Of a stretch of 64,000 bases of DNA, positions 59,501 through 64,000 are shown one piece after another. Every line of letters starts with the position of its first letter. The stretch's first letter is position 1. The stretch comes from Candidatus Flexifilum breve (GTDB taxonomy: Bacteria; Chloroflexota; Anaerolineae; Aggregatilineales; Phototrophicaceae). The DNA is taken from positions 310,001 through 374,000 of the forward strand of contig JADKGC010000002.1 in the NCBI GenBank assembly GCA_016717205.1, in the 5' to 3' direction. A program made the position numbers and the translations under genes. Below the pieces are notes generated by a model, which was not told the origin of the DNA, did no database searches, and was given only the letters and a program-made list of their open reading frames with translations.

Positions 59501-60559
59501 CTATTTTTTACCGTCTGTCGGCTTGGCGAAGATGATGCGCCCGGTATCGCGGGTGATCAGTTTGGTGACTTCCACATAGATTGTGCGATCCATGAAGGAC
59601 GCGCCACCTTCGACGATCACCATCGTGCCATCTTCCAAGTAGCCCACGCCTTGCCCCTGCTCTTTGCCGTCCTGCAAAATGCGCAGCGCGAAGCTTTCAC
59701 CGGGGATGTAAGCAGACCGCACGGCGTTCGCCAGCTCGTTGATGTTGAGCACGGTCGCGCCGTTGGCCTTCGCCACCTGATTCATCGGGAAATCGATGGT
59801 CAGGATCGGCGCTTTCAGTTTGACGGCCAGCGCCACGAGTTTATCGTCGACTTCCGGCACGTCGGGGATATCTTCTTCGATGATTTTGAACAGCATGCCG
59901 TTCGACCGCTGCAATTCGTTGAGGATGCTCAAGCCACGCCGACCGCGTGCCCGCCGCTGCGTATCCGACGAATCGGCGACGCGGTGCAGTTCGGCGATCA
60001 CGAAGCGCGGTGCGACCAGTGTCCCGCCGACGAAGCCCGTCCGCGCGATGTCCACAATGCGCCCGTCGATCAGCACGCTCGTGTCGAGCAGCAGTTGGCG
60101 TTCCACGCCCGCGACTTCGTTTTCGCGCTTCAGGCCGATGCCAAAGCGCTCATTGAGGAACAACCACACCTCGCGTGACCGCACACGAAAGATCGTCGTC
60201 ATCAGGTATACGGAGCAGATCAGCACGATGGGCGGCAGCAGCGTGCCCAAGCTGCCGTCAAACAGCGACAGCGGGTACGCCGCCATCAGCCCGATCAGCA
60301 ACCCGATAATCATGCCCACCAGCGACGTAAACAAGCTCTCAATGGGCATTTCCGTCACCATACGGCTGAGCACGCGGATCGGGCGCACCGTGATCCACGG
60401 GGTGAGCACCAAACCGAACAAAATCCCAACCAGCGCGAAAATGAAAGAGGTCGCCAGTTCAGGTAAGGTGAATGCGACGGCGGTATTGACGCCTAACCGC
60501 GCACCAATGAGGGCAAAAATGACCATGCCGATCATGCGGGAGGCAAAATCTATGGACAT
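59501..60559 (-). CDS. Membrane PIN-TRAM domain protein (YacL-like)
   Basis: 352 aa. Four membrane segments in the first ~150 residues (e.g. RMIGMVIFALIGARLG, FIFALVGILFGLVL, LVGMIIGLLIGLMAAYPL, LLPPIVLICSVYLMTTIF). A PIN nuclease domain follows (about 175-290) with LLLDTSVLIDGRI and the acidic residues in FVIAELHRVADSSDTQRRARGRRGL and DDKLVALAVKLKAPILTIDFPMNQVAKANG. A C-terminal TRAM RNA-binding domain (about 300-350: GKEQGQGVGYLEDGTMVIVEGGASFMDRTIYVEVTKLI) completes it. A membrane-tethered RNase is the usual view of this family. ATG 60559 has AGGGAG upstream; the frame is open to 60634. Confidence 0.88.
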   Translation of the reverse strand: MSIDFASRMIGMVIFALIGARLGVNTAVAFTLPELATSFIFALVGILFGLVLTPWITVRPIRVLSRMVTEMPIESLFTSLVGMIIGLLIGLMAAYPLSLFDGSLGTLLPPIVLICSVYLMTTIFRVRSREVWLFLNERFGIGLKRENEVAGVERQLLLDTSVLIDGRIVDIARTGFVGGTLVAPRFVIAELHRVADSSDTQRRARGRRGLSILNELQRSNGMLFKIIEEDIPDVPEVDDKLVALAVKLKAPILTIDFPMNQVAKANGATVLNINELANAVRSAYIPGESFALRILQDGKEQGQGVGYLEDGTMVIVEGGASFMDRTIYVEVTKLITRDTGRIIFAKPTDGKK

Positions 60560-60951
<392 letters not shown>

Positions 60952-62286
60952 TTACGGGTACTTGCGGTTGAGCATGCGCGCATAGGGGATCGTCTCGCGG
61001 ATGTGGGGCAGACCGCACACCCACGCAACCGTGCGCTCAATGCCGATGCCGAAGCCCGCGTGCGGCACACTGCCAAACTTGCGCAGGTCGAGATACCAGC
61101 GATAGTTTTCCGGGTGCAGGCCGATGGTGGCGATGCGTTCGTCGAGCAGCTTGGGATCGTAGATGCGTTCGCTGCCACCAATGATCTCGCCGTAGCCTTC
61201 CGGCGCGAGCAGATCGACGCTGCGGCACACTTCCGGACGACCGTCGACGGGCTGCATGTAAAACGCCTTGACGGCGGTCGGGTAGTGATACACGAACACC
61301 GGGCGGTCGAACATCTCGGCCAGCGCCGTTTCGTGCGGGCTGCCGAAGTCTTCGCCCCATTCGATCTTCAGTTCGTTCTTCTCGTCGCCTTCGGGCATGG
61401 CCGCATACTTGGCTTGCAGGCGCGCGACCGCGTCGTCATAGCTGATGCGCACAAACGGCGCTTTGATCGCTTCCAGTTTGGCAATATCGCGCTCAATCAC
61501 GCCGAGCTCGGGCTGGTGCTTCGCCAGCACCTGCTCGACCACGTAGGCGATCATCTGCTCTTCGAGGTCCATCAACTCTTCCAGGTTGACGAAGGCCGCT
61601 TCCGGCTCCATCATCCAGAATTCCTGCAGGTGACGGCGCGTCTTCGACTTTTCCGCGCGGAACGTCGGGCCGAAGCAGTACACCTTGCCGAAGGCCATCA
61701 TGTTGGCTTCGTTGTAGAGCTGCCCGGTCTGCGCGAGGAAGGCCGGCTCGCCGTGATAATCGATCTCGAACAGCGACGTGGTGTTTTCGCCCGCCGTCGG
61801 CGTGAGGATTGGCGTATCGACCAGCAGGTAGCCATTCATATCCATGAAGTCGCGCAGCGCCTTGATGATGGTCGCGCGGATGCGCAAAATCGCCCACTGG
61901 CGGCTGGAACGCAGCCACAAATGGCGCTGATCCATCAAAAATTCGACGCCATGTTCCTTCGGCGTGATCGGGTATTCTTCCGCCATGTTGACCAGCGTCA
62001 GGGTCTTGATGCCCAGTTCGTAGCCGCCGGGGATGCCGGGCGCGCGGCTGTCCTCACGGATCGTGCCCGTGACGGTGATCGAGCTTTCCTGCGTCAGCTT
62101 GCCCGCGACTGCGAATTCCGCCTCATCCATCTCCTTCTTGAACGCCACGCACTGAATGATCCCCGTGCCGTCGCGCAGTTGGATGAATTGCAGTTTGCCC
62201 TTATCGGTGCGGTTGTACACCCACCCTTTGAGCGTCACTTCTTGACCTACATAATCGGCGATTTGCCGGATGGTGATGTCTGCCAC
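60952..62286 (-). CDS. asnS: Asparaginyl-tRNA synthetase
   Basis: 444-aa class IIb synthetase. The N-terminal OB-fold anticodon domain (about 15-105: QEVTLKGWVYNRTDKGKLQFIQLRDGTGIIQCV) leads to the catalytic core with motif 2 FGPTFRAEKSKTRRHLQEFWMMEPE and motif 3 GFGIGIERTVAWVCGLPHIRETIPYAR. YHYPTAVKAFYMQPVDG fits AsnRS rather than AspRS. The length and N-terminal OB-fold are normal. It stands alone, next to the corrupted G tract at its 3' side. Confidence 0.95.
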   Translation of the reverse strand: MADITIRQIADYVGQEVTLKGWVYNRTDKGKLQFIQLRDGTGIIQCVAFKKEMDEAEFAVAGKLTQESSITVTGTIREDSRAPGIPGGYELGIKTLTLVNMAEEYPITPKEHGVEFLMDQRHLWLRSSRQWAILRIRATIIKALRDFMDMNGYLLVDTPILTPTAGENTTSLFEIDYHGEPAFLAQTGQLYNEANMMAFGKVYCFGPTFRAEKSKTRRHLQEFWMMEPEAAFVNLEELMDLEEQMIAYVVEQVLAKHQPELGVIERDIAKLEAIKAPFVRISYDDAVARLQAKYAAMPEGDEKNELKIEWGEDFGSPHETALAEMFDRPVFVYHYPTAVKAFYMQPVDGRPEVCRSVDLLAPEGYGEIIGGSERIYDPKLLDERIATIGLHPENYRWYLDLRKFGSVPHAGFGIGIERTVAWVCGLPHIRETIPYARMLNRKYP

Positions 62287-62426
62287 TCTCGTCCGCTTTC
62301 TAAGCCTAATTTATGCAACACACCTTAGATTATACCTGTCACGCGGTTCTCGAATGCCTTTTCTTTCAGTGGGGGGGCCAGCGCCTAGCCCATCACCTTT
62401 TCTCACGCAGCAATGGCCGATCCCAC

Positions 62427-62432
62427 TACAAT
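62427..62432 (+). promoter_or_regulatory. -10 element (TACAAT)
   Basis: TACAAT about 36 nt before ATG 62468, followed by GAGAGG at 62449-62454. No clear -35. Confidence 0.4.
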
Positions 62433-62467
62433 CGGAAGGGACTTAATCGAGAGGTGCTTCGAGACGG

Positions 62468-64000
62468 ATGACTGTGGCTGGTACTACCTCATACGCGGGG
62501 TCGAAAATGGGACTGTTCCGGCGCTTGGTGCTGCGCGGCGGGCTGCTCATCGGCGCGCTGTCGGTCCTGCTGGCCAGCGCCAGCGTGATCCTCTCACGCC
62601 GGGACGCCGAGGACGTGTGCCTGAGCCTGTCCGACTACGGAGGCATCGCGCGCCAGTACTACATTGACACCGCCTATGGACGCGTGCATGAACTCCCCAG
62701 GCCCACGGGCTTCAGCAACTTCGGCGCGATCTCATCAGACGAGCGCTACTCCAGCTATTTCAATGTGCGCGCCGATCAAACGATGGATTTGCTGCTGGCC
62801 GAATACCCCGGCGACGATCAACCAGTGACGACCACCGTGATCCGGTCAAACATCCGCGCGGAAACCCCGACAGATTCCGCCAATCACGTGCTCTGGTCGC
62901 CGGATAACCGCGCCTTCACCTACCTGTGGCGCGATCTGGACGGTCAGCTCTATCTTTCCGTTTACAACCGGGCTGAGCAGCGCGAGCAGACCATCCCCTA
63001 CACCCTGCGCGGCGACACCTCGTTTTTCAACGGCGTGCAGATCACCGGCTGGTCGGGTGACAGCCACGCGTTCGCCGTACAGGAGCGGACAGGCGGCGCG
63101 CTGTATTTCCGCTTCTATACCACCGATCCGCTCGCGCTGATGGAAACGGAACTCGACGAACTGCCGCTCTATTTCGGCAGTTGGTCGCCTGTTGGCGCGC
63201 AGTTCGCCGCCGCCGATCTCGGCACAGCGGAATCGTCCACGCTTTATCTGCACGACTGGAACGCGCCGCTCCGCGCCCTCCCGCTGGACATCCCCCGCCG
63301 CAACGTGCAAGGCGTGTACTGGTCACCAGATGGCCGCTACTTCACGCTGATCAGCTATATGAGCGACTGCGTGGGCGCGGCCTGCGATCTCTACTGGCGC
63401 TTTGACCTCTATGGACGCGACGGCACGCTGATCGCAGGGAATCTCTCCGGCCTGCATACCGTCCCGGCTGATCAGACCGACCGCATCGTCATGGGGATGT
63501 GGCAGGACGAGCACCACTGGTTATGGGCGGAACAGCCGACCGCCGACGCGCGCGTCGATCTCGTCACGCTGGATGTGATCAGCGGCGCACGCACCACCTT
63601 AGTCTCCAATTTACTCGACAACCACGTGGCCGATATGTTCTATTTCAGCCCGCAGCGCTGGCTGTACGTGCTGCCCAACAGCACCAGCCCGCCGAACATC
63701 CCGGAAAACGACTGGCTGCTCGTGCCGTGGCAAAACGGAGACGAGGTTCACGTCGACCTGCTCAATGTGGCGACCGGGGAGCTGACGCCCATCGTGAGTC
63801 ACGCCGAAGCGGTGCTGGGAACCACCGATTTTTCTGGCACGGGTTTCTGGGACTGGAGCGGCCAGCGGGCGATCATCATCTGGTCGCGGGGGCAGCCGCC
63901 TGAACGACAAACGTATCTCAGCGTGCTTAATCTGGCGGATAACTCCGTCCACACCACCACGGACGCCGCGACGCATATTCACTCGGTCAGTTGGATCAGC
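62468..64000 (+). CDS. Secreted/anchored beta-propeller-like protein (partial)
   Basis: Open from ATG 62468 (or 62507) to the window edge with no stop, at least 498-511 codons. The N-terminus MGLFRRLVLRGGLLIGALSVLLASA is a signal peptide or anchor. The rest shows repeated WSPDxR-type blades: LWSPDNRAFTYLWRDLDG, GWSGDSHAFAVQER, GSWSPVGAQFAAADL, YWSPDGRYFTLISY and WDWSGQRAIIIWSR, each followed by L.L.D. strands. This is the TolB/PD40-like pattern. Probably binds a partner outside the membrane; no enzymatic motif seen. A Cys pair lies in SDCVGAACDLYW. The 3' end is missing. Confidence 0.75.
   Translation, partial: MTVAGTTSYAGSKMGLFRRLVLRGGLLIGALSVLLASASVILSRRDAEDVCLSLSDYGGIARQYYIDTAYGRVHELPRPTGFSNFGAISSDERYSSYFNVRADQTMDLLLAEYPGDDQPVTTTVIRSNIRAETPTDSANHVLWSPDNRAFTYLWRDLDGQLYLSVYNRAEQREQTIPYTLRGDTSFFNGVQITGWSGDSHAFAVQERTGGALYFRFYTTDPLALMETELDELPLYFGSWSPVGAQFAAADLGTAESSTLYLHDWNAPLRALPLDIPRRNVQGVYWSPDGRYFTLISYMSDCVGAACDLYWRFDLYGRDGTLIAGNLSGLHTVPADQTDRIVMGMWQDEHHWLWAEQPTADARVDLVTLDVISGARTTLVSNLLDNHVADMFYFSPQRWLYVLPNSTSPPNIPENDWLLVPWQNGDEVHVDLLNVATGELTPIVSHAEAVLGTTDFSGTGFWDWSGQRAIIIWSRGQPPERQTYLSVLNLADNSVHTTTDAATHIHSVSWIS

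Noticed and set aside
62413..62667. An 84-codon frame at the right end
   Set aside because: The overlapping longer frame (62468 to the edge) has a signal peptide and propeller repeats, whereas this one has none.

Overview
The window looks like a chromosomal contig from an uncultured bacterium of the Chloroflexota, probably class Anaerolineae. This is an inference. It rests on high GC, many secreted lipoproteins with Thr/Pro-rich stalks, PknB-type kinases, a PIN-TRAM protein, and a very heavy load of short palindromic repeats. No ribosomal RNA, origin or CRISPR array is present.

Layout. 1-1.9 kb: a large serine recombinase whose frame runs across an antisense tRNA-Arg(ACG), probably the edge of an integrated element lying to the left. 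1.9-14 kb: an exported-protein region with PPC-type repeat protein, a LppX-like protein, an SH3 lipoprotein, a GH8 enzyme close to Rex exo-oligoxylanase and a clan GH-A glycosidase, plus a GAF/PAS histidine kinase. 14-21 kb: mutS2, an ECF sigma factor with a small partner, a pseudo-receiver/roadblock protein translationally coupled to a Ser/Thr kinase, and acpS. 21-31 kb: aldehyde dehydrogenase, YihY/BrkB membrane protein, an orphan CpaF ATPase, an SDR, a GNAT, an enoyl-CoA hydratase overlapping a frameshifted phosphoesterase-like gene, and a deacetylase-SH3 protein. 31-39 kb: a kinase-TIR fusion, hsp20-lon, a response regulator, a PH-domain protein and a DsbA-fold lipoprotein without CxxC. 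39-51 kb: CrtI-type desaturase, a VapBC-like pair, a two-subunit glutamine-dependent NAD synthetase, an Lgt-like protein, a C11 (clostripain-like) protease, two tandem SPFH proteins and an M14 peptidase. 51-64 kb: a 1200-bp IS4-family element, uppS, frr, rlmB, cysS, a membrane-protein gene broken by repeat insertion, a PIN-TRAM protein, asnS, and the start of a beta-propeller protein running off the edge.

The most striking signal is in the spaces between genes. Four repeat classes recur: (i) inverted pairs of about four tandem 7-bp units (8 or 9 bp at two loci), whose unit sequence differs between loci but matches between the two ends of one locus; (ii) GTAG-headed palindromes, often paired tail to tail like REP/BIME elements; (iii) two-hairpin 'cloverleaf' elements closed by CCTCACCCC/GGGGTGAGG arms; and (iv) MITE-like segments whose terminal repeats start like the GTAG palindromes. 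They nest inside each other, sit at gene ends, and three have entered coding sequences: two in frame, and one that splits a gene. The best protein-level novelty is the kinase-TIR-TM fusion, in which Gln replaces the expected catalytic Glu of TIR NADases.

Two G/C homopolymer tracts (39.57-39.75 and 60.75-60.89 kb) and several single-base frameshifts suggest local assembly errors, so broken genes here should be confirmed from reads.
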